Positions 35,182 through 43,368 of a stretch of 64,000 nt of DNA are shown here, one piece after another. The notes below the pieces were generated by a model, which was not told the DNA's origin, did not search any database, and saw only the letters and a list, made by a program, of their open reading frames with translations. The DNA comes from Anaeromyxobacter terrae. Its GTDB lineage: Bacteria; Myxococcota; Myxococcia; Myxococcales; Anaeromyxobacteraceae. The position numbers were made by a program, and so were the translations under genes. Position 1 is the first letter of the stretch, and every line of letters starts with the position of its first letter. The stretch covers positions 62,001 to 126,000 of the forward strand of contig NZ_JALCYY010000007.1 in the NCBI RefSeq assembly GCF_022690685.1, read 5' to 3'.

Positions 35182-36555
35182 TTAAGGCCGGGCGTCCTCG
35201 CTGGGTACCGCCGGCAGCGCCGGGGAGCGCGCCGCGGGAGACGCGTCCGTCGCGGAACGGTCAGGGAAGTCGACGCGGACCGTGAGGCCACCGCCGGGCG
35301 TGTCGTGGAGCACGACGCGCGCCGCGTGGCGCTCCGCGATGGCCTTCACGATGGCGAGCCCCAGGCCGCTGCCGGTGTCCGAGCCGGCGCGGCGATAGAA
35401 GCGGTCGAAGACCCGTTCGCGCTCGTCCTCGGGGATGCCGGGCCCGCGGTCCGACACCTCGAGGAAGGGGCGATCGGCCTCCACGCCAGCGTCGACGTCG
35501 ACGCGCCCTCCCGCGGGCGAATGGCGGATCGCGTTCTCCACCAGGTTCGCGAGCAGCGTGCGAAGCGACGCCGGGTCTCCCCGCACGATCGCGTCCTCGG
35601 CGGCCCGCGCGGCGCCGAGATCGATCTGCTTCGCCTCCGCGAGGAGCGCGTGATCGGCGATCGCCTGCGCCACGAGCTCGGAGAGGCGCACCGGCTCGCC
35701 CGCGAGGTTCGCCTCGGCGTCGGGGCCCGTCCGCGCGAGCGTCAGGAGCTGCTGCACGACGTGCGTCATGCGCGAGAGGCCCGCGCGCAGCGCGGCGAGC
35801 GCCGTGGCGTGCTCCGCCGCGTCGGGGGCGCGCTCCACGAGCTGGACCTGGAGGTCGAGGGCGGCGAGCGGGGTCCGAAGCTCGTGCGCGGCGTCCGCGA
35901 CGAAGGCGCGCTGCGCGGTCAGGGCCGCGCCCAGTCGGCCGAGGAGCGCGTTGAGCGCGCGCACGAGCGGGACGGCCTCCTCCGGGGCGCCGGTCTCGGG
36001 GATCGGCTCGAGCGCCGCCGGAGTCCGCGACGCCACCTCGCCCGCCAGCCGGTTCAGCGGCGCCAGCGCGCGCCCGACGATGTGCCAGATCAGCAGGGCG
36101 AGCAGGGGCAGCATGAGGAGGACCGGCGCGAGCGTCCGCGACGCCGCGGCGACCGCCAGCTCCTGCCGCACGCGCACCGGCTGGGCGACCTGGATGACGA
36201 GGTCCGCCAGCTCGACGGAGTAGACGCGCCAGTCCCCGCTCCGCGCGCGCACCGTCGAGAACCCCAGCGCGGCGCTCTCCGGCAGGCCTGCGTCGAGCCT
36301 GGAGCGGTACAGCCTCCTGCCCTCGAGGTCCCAGATCTGGATGACGAAATCGAGCTCGGCGTCCCCTCCACCCACCACCGCGCCACCCAGGGGCGCCCGG
36401 TCGCGCAGCGTGAGGGCGATCTGGCGAAGGTGGTAGTCGGAGACGGCGTCGATCTCCTCGCGCGCCATCCGGTAGACGACGAGCGCGGCGGCGAGCGTGA
36501 CCGTCGCGACCGACGCGAGGAGCGCCACCAGCAGCCTCCGGCGGAGCGATCTCAC
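35182..36555 (-). CDS. Membrane sensor histidine kinase (QseC-like)
   Basis: A 457-residue kinase. Membrane helices lie at about 8-28 and 142-162, enclosing a periplasmic domain of about 110 residues. A HAMP-like linker follows (RALAPLNRLAGEVASR), then the phospho-acceptor H224 in AHELRTPLA and ATPase motifs NLVENAIRHS, DRGPGIP and GSGLGLAIVKAI. The start is a GTG at 36555 whose GTGA overlaps the regulator stop, so regulator and kinase are coupled. The DegP gene follows. The upstream extension to 36675 is an artefact inside the regulator gene. Confidence 0.94.
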   Translation of the reverse strand: MRSLRRRLLVALLASVATVTLAAALVVYRMAREEIDAVSDYHLRQIALTLRDRAPLGGAVVGGGDAELDFVIQIWDLEGRRLYRSRLDAGLPESAALGFSTVRARSGDWRVYSVELADLVIQVAQPVRVRQELAVAAASRTLAPVLLMLPLLALLIWHIVGRALAPLNRLAGEVASRTPAALEPIPETGAPEEAVPLVRALNALLGRLGAALTAQRAFVADAAHELRTPLAALDLQVQLVERAPDAAEHATALAALRAGLSRMTHVVQQLLTLARTGPDAEANLAGEPVRLSELVAQAIADHALLAEAKQIDLGAARAAEDAIVRGDPASLRTLLANLVENAIRHSPAGGRVDVDAGVEADRPFLEVSDRGPGIPEDERERVFDRFYRRAGSDTGSGLGLAIVKAIAERHAARVVLHDTPGGGLTVRVDFPDRSATDASPAARSPALPAVPSEDARP

Positions 36556-37214
36556 ATTCGCCTCGGGACCATGTAGCCCACCCCGCGCAGCGTCTTGATC
36601 CACTCGGCGCCCAGCTTGCGGCGCAGCGCGTGGACGTGGACCTCGACGGCGTTGCTCGCGACCTGCTCCTCCCACCCGTAGAGCCGCTCCTCGAGCCGCG
36701 CGCGGGAGATGGGCCGGCCCGGGTGCTCGAGCAGCGCCTGCAGCAGGGCGAACTCGCGGGCCGACAGCGCGACGGGCGCGCCGGCGAGGAAGACCTCGTG
36801 CGAGGCGGGGTTCAGCGTGAGGGGGCCGTGCTCGACGAGGGGTTCCGCGCGTCCGCTGCTGCGGCGCTGGACCGCCCGGACGCGCGCCGCCAGCTCGTCG
36901 AGATCGAACGGCTTCACCAGGTAGTCGTCGGCCCCCGCGTCGAGCCCCGCCACACGCTGCGAGACCGCGTCCTGGGCCGTGATGATGACGACGGGTACGC
37001 CGCGGCCGCGCCGGCGCAGGTCCCGGAGCACGTCCAGGCCTCCCTTGCCCGGCAGGCCCAGATCGAGGAGGACGACGTCGTACGGCTCGCCTGCCAGCGC
37101 GAGATCGGCCTCGGCTCCGTCCCGGACCCAGTCCACGGCGTGCCCGAGCTGCCGGAGCCCGCGCCGGACCCCGTCGCCCAGCATCGCATCGTCTTCGACC
37201 ACGAGGACGCGCAC
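36552..37214 (-). CDS. OmpR-family response regulator
   Basis: A 220-residue regulator. The receiver has phospho-acceptor D51 in VVLLDLGLPG, and K101 in LVKPF; the winged-helix output domain at about 125-218 includes REFALLQALLEHPGR and VHALRRKLG. It is nearest the QseB/BasR branch. The start is a GTG at 37214 with GATGAG ahead. It heads the regulator-kinase-DegP set on the minus strand. Confidence 0.94.
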   Translation of the reverse strand: MRVLVVEDDAMLGDGVRRGLRQLGHAVDWVRDGAEADLALAGEPYDVVLLDLGLPGKGGLDVLRDLRRRGRGVPVVIITAQDAVSQRVAGLDAGADDYLVKPFDLDELAARVRAVQRRSSGRAEPLVEHGPLTLNPASHEVFLAGAPVALSAREFALLQALLEHPGRPISRARLEERLYGWEEQVASNAVEVHVHALRRKLGAEWIKTLRGVGYMVPRRM

Positions 37215-37264
37215 CGGCTCATCATAGCCAGCGACGATCCCGGGGAGACGGGCGAGTGCGGCGT

Positions 37265-37594
37265 CTACCGAGGTGCGACGCGCGCGCGGCTCGGGCAGAG
37301 CGCCGAGACGACGTGGTGCCCGCGGCGCCGCGTGACGTAGGTCTCGCCGCGGCCGACGACGTGGTCCTCGGGGTCGCCTTCGCACGTGACGAGCAGCTCG
37401 CCCTCGAGGCAGGTGACCGCCACCGGAGCCGATCCGACCCGGACGCTCCGCGCGTCCGTGAGCTCCAGCCTCAGCTCGAGCGGCGCGCTGGGGGCGCTTC
37501 GCGAGGAGAGCTGCTGCTCCCACGCTCGCCCCCACGTCCACTCCCACATCCTAGGGTTCAGTCGTGCAATCGCCGTCGCCCGTGCAGCCTTCAT
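37265..37594 (-). CDS. DUF2917 family protein
   Basis: A 109-residue protein. The core at about 40-100 has the DUF2917 cupin-like pattern: a strand, VTCLEGELLVTCEGDPEDHVVGRGE as two strands around the GD.EDH turn, then a closing strand. Function is unknown. The same domain is fused to a kinase at 42274-43251, where the turn reads GDREDHVLEPGD. GGAGGAG sits ahead of the ATG. The gene is divergent from the Lrp regulator at 37755 across 160 bases that contain AT-rich sequence. Confidence 0.75.
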   Translation of the reverse strand: MKAARATAIARLNPRMWEWTWGRAWEQQLSSRSAPSAPLELRLELTDARSVRVGSAPVAVTCLEGELLVTCEGDPEDHVVGRGETYVTRRRGHHVVSALCPSRARVAPR

Positions 37595-37754
37595 CGCCGT
37601 CTCCTCCGCAAGGAACCGGGACGATGATGCGGCGAGTCATCGAGGGAACACCATTCCGTTATATCGGCCGAAACCTTCCTGAATGATGCTGCGACAACTC
37701 GCCTCCAGAATCTGATTAGGCGGCGAGCCGAGACGGCGGCTAAAATGGAAAGCG

Positions 37755-38231
37755 ATGGCCCGAACCCCGTGGAATCTCGACGAGATCGACCTGAAGATTC
37801 TGAAGTTCCTCCAGGTGAACAACCGAATTTCCAATCAGGAGCTCGCCGGGAAGATCGGGCTGTCGCCGCCCGCCTGCCTTGCGCGTTGCCGCCGGCTCCG
37901 CGAGCAGGGCGTCATCAAGGGGGACGTCTCCCTGGTCGATCCTGCCGCACTCGGGTACAGCGTGTTCGTCCTGATGCGGATCGCGCTCGAGCGTCCCCGC
38001 GAGGACCTGCTGGCCGCTTTCGAGAAGAAGGTCCGGGACTTGCCCGAGGTGCTGCAGTGCTGGACGGTGACGGGTGACGTGGACTTCGTGCTGCTCGTCT
38101 GCGCGGCCTCGATCGAGGACTACCAGCGCTTCGCCCGGACGGTCGTCGCCGCCGAGCACAACATCAAGAGCTACGCGAGCGACGTGATCCTCTCGACGAC
38201 GAAATCCAGTTTCGCCTTGCCGATCCCCTGA
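37755..38231 (+). CDS. Lrp/AsnC family transcriptional regulator
   Basis: A 158-residue regulator with an N-terminal helix-turn-helix (LDEIDLKILKFLQVNNRISN, LAGKIGLSPPACLARCRRL) and an RAM domain (FVLMRIALERP, CWTVTGDVDFVLLVCA). It stands alone, divergent from the DUF2917 gene. CAGAATCTGATT, which holds inverted AATC/GATT half-sites, lies about 40 bases upstream of its start and may be an autoregulatory site. It shares the family of the regulator at 23125 and could also control the amino-acid island. Confidence 0.93.
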   Translation: MARTPWNLDEIDLKILKFLQVNNRISNQELAGKIGLSPPACLARCRRLREQGVIKGDVSLVDPAALGYSVFVLMRIALERPREDLLAAFEKKVRDLPEVLQCWTVTGDVDFVLLVCAASIEDYQRFARTVVAAEHNIKSYASDVILSTTKSSFALPIP

Positions 38232-38374
38232 GGAGGCGGCGCCCCGCGCAGCCGGGCCTCTCGCGCGCGCCCGCTCGACCCTTCGCTCGAGTCGACTGGT
38301 GGCGCGGCGCGGGGACCGCTATCAAACCGCGGGCTCCGTGGTGCCAGGGCACCGCGACTCCGGGGAGCTGAGCG

Positions 38375-40051
38375 GTGGAGGTTGGCGATCAGAGCTGCAA
38401 GTTCGTCGCGCGGCTGACCCTCCTCTCCAAGGTGGGCGCGCTGGCCGCGACCCTCGACTACGAGGAGGCGCTCTCCGCGGTCGCGCGGCTGTCGATCCCG
38501 GAGCTCGCCGACTGGTGCATCGTCGACGTCGTCGAGGAGCGCGAGGTCCGCCGGATGGAGGTCGCGCACCGGGATCCCAGCCGGGCGCCGCTCGCCGCAG
38601 CGCTGCGCGGCTTCCCGCTCGATCACGCCGCCCGGCGCCGGCTCCCGGCGACGCGGGCGCTGCAGTCGGGCCGCCCCGTGCTCATCCCGGACTACGGCGA
38701 CGACACGCTGCGAGCTGAGACGGAGGGTGAGTACCTCGCGCTCGCCCTGCAGCTCGGGGTTCGCTCCGTGCTCGTGGTGCCGGTCACCCTCTCGAGCTCG
38801 CTCGCGACCATGACCTTCCTCACCACGTCCGAGTCCGGGCGGAGGTACGGAGAGGAGGACGTCGCGCTCGCGGAGGAGCTCGTGAGGCGCGCCGCGCAGG
38901 TCGTCGAGAATGCGCGGGTGCACCAGAAGCTCCGGCGGACCGAGGAGCGGATCCGCGTCGCCCTCGCCCATTCCGACATCACCCTCTTCGAGCGTGACCT
39001 CGGGCTGCGTTATCGCTGGCTGTACAACCCGCCCTTCGGCTACCCCGCCGCCGAGATGCTGGGGCGGACCAACGCCGAGCTCATCCCGCCGGGCGAGGCC
39101 GCACGCATGGACGCGCTCGACCGCGTGGTCCTCCGGACCGGCGAGCGCGTCCAGGAGGAGCTGCAGGTCTCCGACCGGCGAGGCGGAGTGCACCACATGC
39201 TGGTCTCGGAGGAGCCGCTGCGCGACGCCTCGGGCGCGATCGTGGGCATCACCGGAGCGGCCAAGGACATCACCGATCAGCAGCGCGCACAGGAGCAGCT
39301 CGCGCGGGCGCTCGTCTTCCGCGAGCAGATGATGGGGGTCCTTGGCCACGACCTGCGGAACCCGCTCGGCGCGGTGCGCGCGCTCGTCTCGCTCCTCCTG
39401 CGGCGCGAGGATCTCGCGAAGAACGTGCGCGAGAGCCTCGAGGAGATCGACCGCGCGGGAGCGCGCATGCTCGAGCTCATCGGGACGCTCCTCGACTTCA
39501 CCCACAGCCGCTTCAAGGGCGGCATGCCGATCGCGCCGGTGCGGACGGACCTGCACGCCCTGTGTCGCGGCGTCGTCTCCGAGCTGCTGGCCGCCGAGCC
39601 GGGCCGGACGATCGAGCTCGACCTGGAAGGAGACGGGCACGGCACCTGGGATCCGGGGCGGATGGCGCAGGTCGTGTCGAACCTCGTGGCGAACGCGCTC
39701 GAGCACGGCGCGAGGCACGGCTCGGTGCGACTCTCGGTCGGCGGCGACGAGGAGGAGGTGATCCTCCAGGTGCTGAACCAGGGACCCACCATTCCCCCCG
39801 AGCTCATGGCCGTGCTGTTCGAGCCCTTCTGCCGCGGCCCGGCCCGGCGGGAGGGCGCTCACGCCCGGGGGCTCGGGCTCGGCCTCTACATCGTCAGCCA
39901 GATCGTGACCGCGCACGGCGGGGCGGTCGGCGTGGAGTCCTCGTCCGAGCGCGGGACGACGTTCACGGTGCGTATACCAAGGACGAGCGGCGTATCCCTG
40001 GCCGAAGCTCACCGGGCGGCCTGGGACGAGGGAGCGGTGACGGGCGCGTGA
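38375..40051 (+). CDS. GAF-PAS sensor histidine kinase, soluble
   Basis: A 558-residue kinase without membrane helices. A GAF domain covers about 20-180 (SVLVVPVTLSSSLATMTFLTT), a PAS domain about 190-305 (NPPFGYPAAEMLGRTNAELIP, GITGAAKDITDQ), then the phospho-acceptor H325 in GHDLRNP and ATPase motifs NLVANALEHG and GLGLGLYIVSQIV. No receiver is attached. The start is a GTG at 38375 behind GGGGAG. Its last 43 bases overlap the converging MFS gene. Confidence 0.92.
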   Translation: MEVGDQSCKFVARLTLLSKVGALAATLDYEEALSAVARLSIPELADWCIVDVVEEREVRRMEVAHRDPSRAPLAAALRGFPLDHAARRRLPATRALQSGRPVLIPDYGDDTLRAETEGEYLALALQLGVRSVLVVPVTLSSSLATMTFLTTSESGRRYGEEDVALAEELVRRAAQVVENARVHQKLRRTEERIRVALAHSDITLFERDLGLRYRWLYNPPFGYPAAEMLGRTNAELIPPGEAARMDALDRVVLRTGERVQEELQVSDRRGGVHHMLVSEEPLRDASGAIVGITGAAKDITDQQRAQEQLARALVFREQMMGVLGHDLRNPLGAVRALVSLLLRREDLAKNVRESLEEIDRAGARMLELIGTLLDFTHSRFKGGMPIAPVRTDLHALCRGVVSELLAAEPGRTIELDLEGDGHGTWDPGRMAQVVSNLVANALEHGARHGSVRLSVGGDEEEVILQVLNQGPTIPPELMAVLFEPFCRGPARREGAHARGLGLGLYIVSQIVTAHGGAVGVESSSERGTTFTVRIPRTSGVSLAEAHRAAWDEGAVTGA

Positions 40052-41277
40052 CGGCGGTCCGCCGAGAGCTCCTCCGCTCCCGCGTCGCGACCACGAACTC
40101 GCAGCTCCAGGAGCCACAGCAGGCCGGGCACGATGGCGGCCAGCGCCAGGGCGAGCCACGCCACGCGATCCATCCCCGCGAGCCGGCCGCCGGGGAGCTG
40201 CTGGAGCATGCTCGAGGCGAGCAACGCCCCGGTCGCCGATCCCAGGTGCTGGACGACCGACTGCGCCGACATGAAGCGCGCGCGCTCCTCCGGCGCGGGC
40301 ACCCGGCTCGTGAGCGCCTGCATCGGCACCATGCGGAAGCTGCTCGCGGCCATGAAGGCCACGAAGAGCGCCAGCGCCTGCGGCGCGCGGCCGGGAAAGA
40401 CGAAGGCGGCGAGCACCACGCCGACGTAGAGCGCGGTCCCTCCTGCCATGGTGACCGCGGCTCCGGCCCGATCGGCGAGGCGACCCGCGATGCGCATCAC
40501 CGCGAAGCTCACCACGCCCCCCGCGATGAAGAGGAGGCCGAGGCGCTCGCGCGGGTAACCGAGGTTGAACTGCCAGTAGGCGGCGATGTTCGGGACGAGG
40601 GCGAACTGCGCGGTCATCACGGCCGCGGTGGCGGCCAGCGCGAGCGCGACGGTGGGGCGCCGCAGGAGCTCGCCCGGGCTCGAGGAGGTCCTCGAGCGCG
40701 CCCCGAGGTGGAGCCGCAACGGCGGCAGGACGGCGACGGCGGTCGCGGCGAGCCCTGCCCCGAGCGCCGCCACCGCGAAGAACGGCAATCTCCAGCCACC
40801 GATCCTCGCGAGCTCCAGGCCCGCCGGCACGCCCAGCACCGACGCCAGGGCGAAGGCGCCCATGACGGCCCCCATGGCGCGGCCGCGCCGTTCGGGCGGC
40901 ACCACGTCCGAGACCACCGCGAGCGACAGCGACGTCGCCGGGCCGCCGAAGGCGCCGGCGAGGAGCCGCGCTGCCAGCATCGACTCGAGGCTCGTGGCGA
41001 ACGCGCCGGCCGCCGTCCCGACCACGAGCCCGGCGAGCACCACGCCGAGCGCCTTGCGGCGGTCGAATCGATCGAGGACCAGCGCGCCCACGATCCCGGT
41101 GAGCGCCGCCGCGGCCGTGTAGCTCGCGCCGACCAGGCCGAGCTTCGCGTTTGGGATGCCGAGGGCCCGCGCGAAGTCGGGCCCGAGCGGCATCACCATC
41201 ATGAAGTCGAGCACGTTGACGAACTGGATCGCGCCGATCACGAGGAGGAGCCGGCGCTCGGTGAGTCCTTGCCGCAT
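40009..41277 (-). CDS. MFS drug-type transporter
   Basis: A 422-residue inner-membrane transporter with about twelve hydrophobic segments. The first helices carry LDFMMVMPLGPDFAR and the loop 2-3 motif DRFDRRKALG, typical of drug:proton exporters (DHA1-like). The C-terminal 35 residues are hydrophilic. The start ATG at 41277 lies two bases after the predicted start of a sigma-54 transcript (promoter 41290-41305), which makes the message nearly leaderless; no ribosome site is seen. It belongs to the proposed sigma-54 efflux regulon. Substrate is unknown. Confidence 0.92.
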   Translation of the reverse strand: MRQGLTERRLLLVIGAIQFVNVLDFMMVMPLGPDFARALGIPNAKLGLVGASYTAAAALTGIVGALVLDRFDRRKALGVVLAGLVVGTAAGAFATSLESMLAARLLAGAFGGPATSLSLAVVSDVVPPERRGRAMGAVMGAFALASVLGVPAGLELARIGGWRLPFFAVAALGAGLAATAVAVLPPLRLHLGARSRTSSSPGELLRRPTVALALAATAAVMTAQFALVPNIAAYWQFNLGYPRERLGLLFIAGGVVSFAVMRIAGRLADRAGAAVTMAGGTALYVGVVLAAFVFPGRAPQALALFVAFMAASSFRMVPMQALTSRVPAPEERARFMSAQSVVQHLGSATGALLASSMLQQLPGGRLAGMDRVAWLALALAAIVPGLLWLLELRVRGRDAGAEELSADRRHAPVTAPSSQAAR

Positions 41278-41289
41278 GGGGGACGGTAT

Positions 41290-41305
41290 TGCAGCCCACG
41301 GGCCA
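41290..41305 (-). promoter_or_regulatory. Sigma-54 promoter (MFS gene)
   Basis: TGGCCCGTGGGCTGCA on the minus strand has GG and GC separated by 10 bases, as required for -24/-12 elements. It predicts transcription from about 41279. Confidence 0.75.
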
Positions 41306-41411
41306 GGCTCCCACGTGGCTCCTCGACGGCTCGGGTCGGCTGCGTGGCGCGGGCTTCGCGCTCACGCCACCCTCGCCGGGGCGCGAGCGGCGCGCCCACA
41401 TTGAGCGGTCC

Positions 41412-41426
41412 GCTCAGGACCTGAGC
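41412..41426 (-). promoter_or_regulatory. Activator palindrome 1 (upstream of MFS gene)
   Basis: GCTCAGGACCTGAGC, perfect 7-bp arms around one base, inside the last codons of PPK2. Its centre is about 140 bases above the predicted MFS transcript start. One of five such sites. Confidence 0.65.
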
Positions 41427-42217
41427 TTCTTCAGCTCCTTCTCCAGTCGTCGCGCCTGGGCCTTCTCGTGGACGCGCGCCTCCATCCACTCTCCATGTCG
41501 CGCGAGCCGATCGGTGACGATGCGCAGCACCCGCTCGCGCGCGTACCACTTGCGGTCCGCCGGGACGAGGTGCCACCGCGCCCTCGGCGTGTCGGTGCGC
41601 GCGAACATGTCGTCCACCGCGTCGACGTACTCGTCCCAGCGCTTCCGGGCGCGCACGTCGGCGTCGGCGAGCTTCCACTGCTTGTAGGGGTCCCTCAGCC
41701 GCTCCTCGAACCGGCGCAGCTGCTCGTCCTTGCTGATGCCGAGGAAGATCTTGACGACGTCGACCCCGTCGTCGACGAGCGAGCGCTCGAACTCGTTGAT
41801 CTCGCGATAGGCGCGCTTCCACTCGGCCTTCTTCGCGAGCCCGTCCACGCGCTCCACGAGCACCCGGCCGTACCAGGTCCGGTCGAACACGGTGAGGGTC
41901 CCCGGGAGCGGCAGCTCGCGCCAGAAGCGATACAGCCAGTGCCGCCCCTGCTCGTCCGCCGCCGGCGGGCCGATGGGGACGACGCGGACGCCTCGTGGAT
42001 CGACCGCCTCGGTGAGCCGCCGGATGGCGCCGCCCTTCCCGGCCGCGTCGAACCCTTCGAGCGCGACGATCGCGCGCCGGCGGGCGTGGAACATGCCCTG
42101 CTGGATGAGCAGCATGCGGCGCTGCAACTCCTCCAGCCGGCGCTCGTAGAGCTCCTTCGACGCGACCGCCGGGAACTCGTCCTTCGCGAGGAGACGGGAC
42201 AGCGACGGATGGGCCAT
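41414..42217 (-). CDS. ppk2: Polyphosphate kinase 2 family protein
   Basis: A 267-residue PPK2. The Walker A is GFDAAGKGG with K61. FDRTWYGRVLVERVDG is the conserved lid-side motif and FLGISKDEQLRRFEERL follows. PPK2 enzymes use polyphosphate to phosphorylate nucleotides; one-domain forms such as this act on ADP/GDP or AMP depending on class, which I cannot fix by eye. The C-terminal 30 residues form a charged helix. It lies between the MFS and DUF2917-kinase genes on the same strand, and its 3' end carries an activator palindrome for the MFS gene. Confidence 0.94.
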   Translation of the reverse strand: MAHPSLSRLLAKDEFPAVASKELYERRLEELQRRMLLIQQGMFHARRRAIVALEGFDAAGKGGAIRRLTEAVDPRGVRVVPIGPPAADEQGRHWLYRFWRELPLPGTLTVFDRTWYGRVLVERVDGLAKKAEWKRAYREINEFERSLVDDGVDVVKIFLGISKDEQLRRFEERLRDPYKQWKLADADVRARKRWDEYVDAVDDMFARTDTPRARWHLVPADRKWYARERVLRIVTDRLARHGEWMEARVHEKAQARRLEKELKKLRS

Positions 42218-42273
42218 CGGAACCCTCGGAGAGCTCCGTCGAGCCTACCAGCCGCGGTCCGGCCTGGCCGCGC

Positions 42274-43251
42274 TCAGGCGGATTGTGGGAGGGCCGTGGC
42301 GCTCGCGTCGGGAGCGACCCGGCCGGGCAGGATCGCCCTGACCGTGGTCCCCCTCCCCGGCTCGCTCTCGTACTGCAGGGAGCCGCCGTGATCCGCGATC
42401 ACCGCGCGCGCCAGCACCACGCCGAGCCCGGTGCCGTCCTCGCGCGTGGTGAAGAACGGGGTGCCGAGCCGCGCGAGGGTCTCGGAGGACATGCCGCGGC
42501 CCGTGTCGCGGACGGCGATCTCCGCCGCGTCACCCGTCTGGCGCACCTCGACCACCACCTCCCCGCCCGGCGGCGTGGCCTCGATCGCGTTCGCGACGAG
42601 GTTGAGGAGCGCCTCCTTGAGCCGGCGCGGGTCGCCGTCGACCGTGGCTTCCCCCCGCGCGCGGAGCCGGACCCGCGCCTCGCCCGCCAGCGCCGAGAGC
42701 GCGAGCAGTGCGTCGGCGACGACCGGCCCGAGCGCGACGCGCGGCGGCCTCGCGTCCTCGCGAGGCCGGGCCGACGAGAGGAAGCGCCGCAGGATCTCCT
42801 GCATCCGCGCGACCTCGCGCTCGATGAACACCAGGCGCTCGTGCGCGGGGGCCTCCGCCGGATTGCGCAGCCCGAGCTGCACGAGCGCCTTCACGCCGGC
42901 GAGCGGGTTCTTGAGCTCGTGCGCGACCTCGACGCCGAGCGGCTCGAGCTCTCCGGCGCGCTGGGGCGCCTCGTCTGCCCCCCGAGCGAGGACGCGGAGC
43001 CCCTCGCGCACCGAGATCGTCGCGGCGGTGAAGGCCCACGCCACCGCGAGCCCGCCGCGCGGCAGGACCAGCTCGTCACCGGGCTCGAGCACGTGGTCCT
43101 CGCGATCGCCGCCCCGCGTGACGAGCACCGTCCCGCGCTCGGCGCGCACGACCACGGCGACCCGCCGGCGCGGCAGCTTCAGGGTCGCGTTCTCCGCGAG
43201 ATCCCAGCTCTCGCGGGGGGGCTTCTGGGTCGTCCGGTTCCTCGTGGCCAT
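42274..43251 (-). CDS. DUF2917-histidine kinase fusion
   Basis: A 325-residue soluble kinase. Residues 15-85 form a DUF2917 domain (VVRAERGTVLVTRGGDREDHVLEPGDELVLP). The kinase core follows with H111 in VAHELKNPL, NLVANAIEATPPGGE, DTGRGM and GTGLGVVLARAVI. The core is closely similar to that of the membrane kinase at 52468-53787, including the unusual GVKALVQLGLRNPAEA run, so one arose by duplication and domain exchange. It follows the RND pump gene by 117 bases and is the last gene of that operon. It may sense pump-related state and phosphorylate the same NtrC-type regulator; this is inference. Confidence 0.88.
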   Translation of the reverse strand: MATRNRTTQKPPRESWDLAENATLKLPRRRVAVVVRAERGTVLVTRGGDREDHVLEPGDELVLPRGGLAVAWAFTAATISVREGLRVLARGADEAPQRAGELEPLGVEVAHELKNPLAGVKALVQLGLRNPAEAPAHERLVFIEREVARMQEILRRFLSSARPREDARPPRVALGPVVADALLALSALAGEARVRLRARGEATVDGDPRRLKEALLNLVANAIEATPPGGEVVVEVRQTGDAAEIAVRDTGRGMSSETLARLGTPFFTTREDGTGLGVVLARAVIADHGGSLQYESEPGRGTTVRAILPGRVAPDASATALPQSA

Positions 43252-43368
43252 GTCAGCTTCCTTTCGCCTCTGACCGCTCCTCCGCGGCGGGAGGGATCAT
43301 TCGCCGGAGACCCGCGGCCCGCACCGCGCGACCTTGCACTCCGGGCGGGCACGGATGCACGGGCCCAT

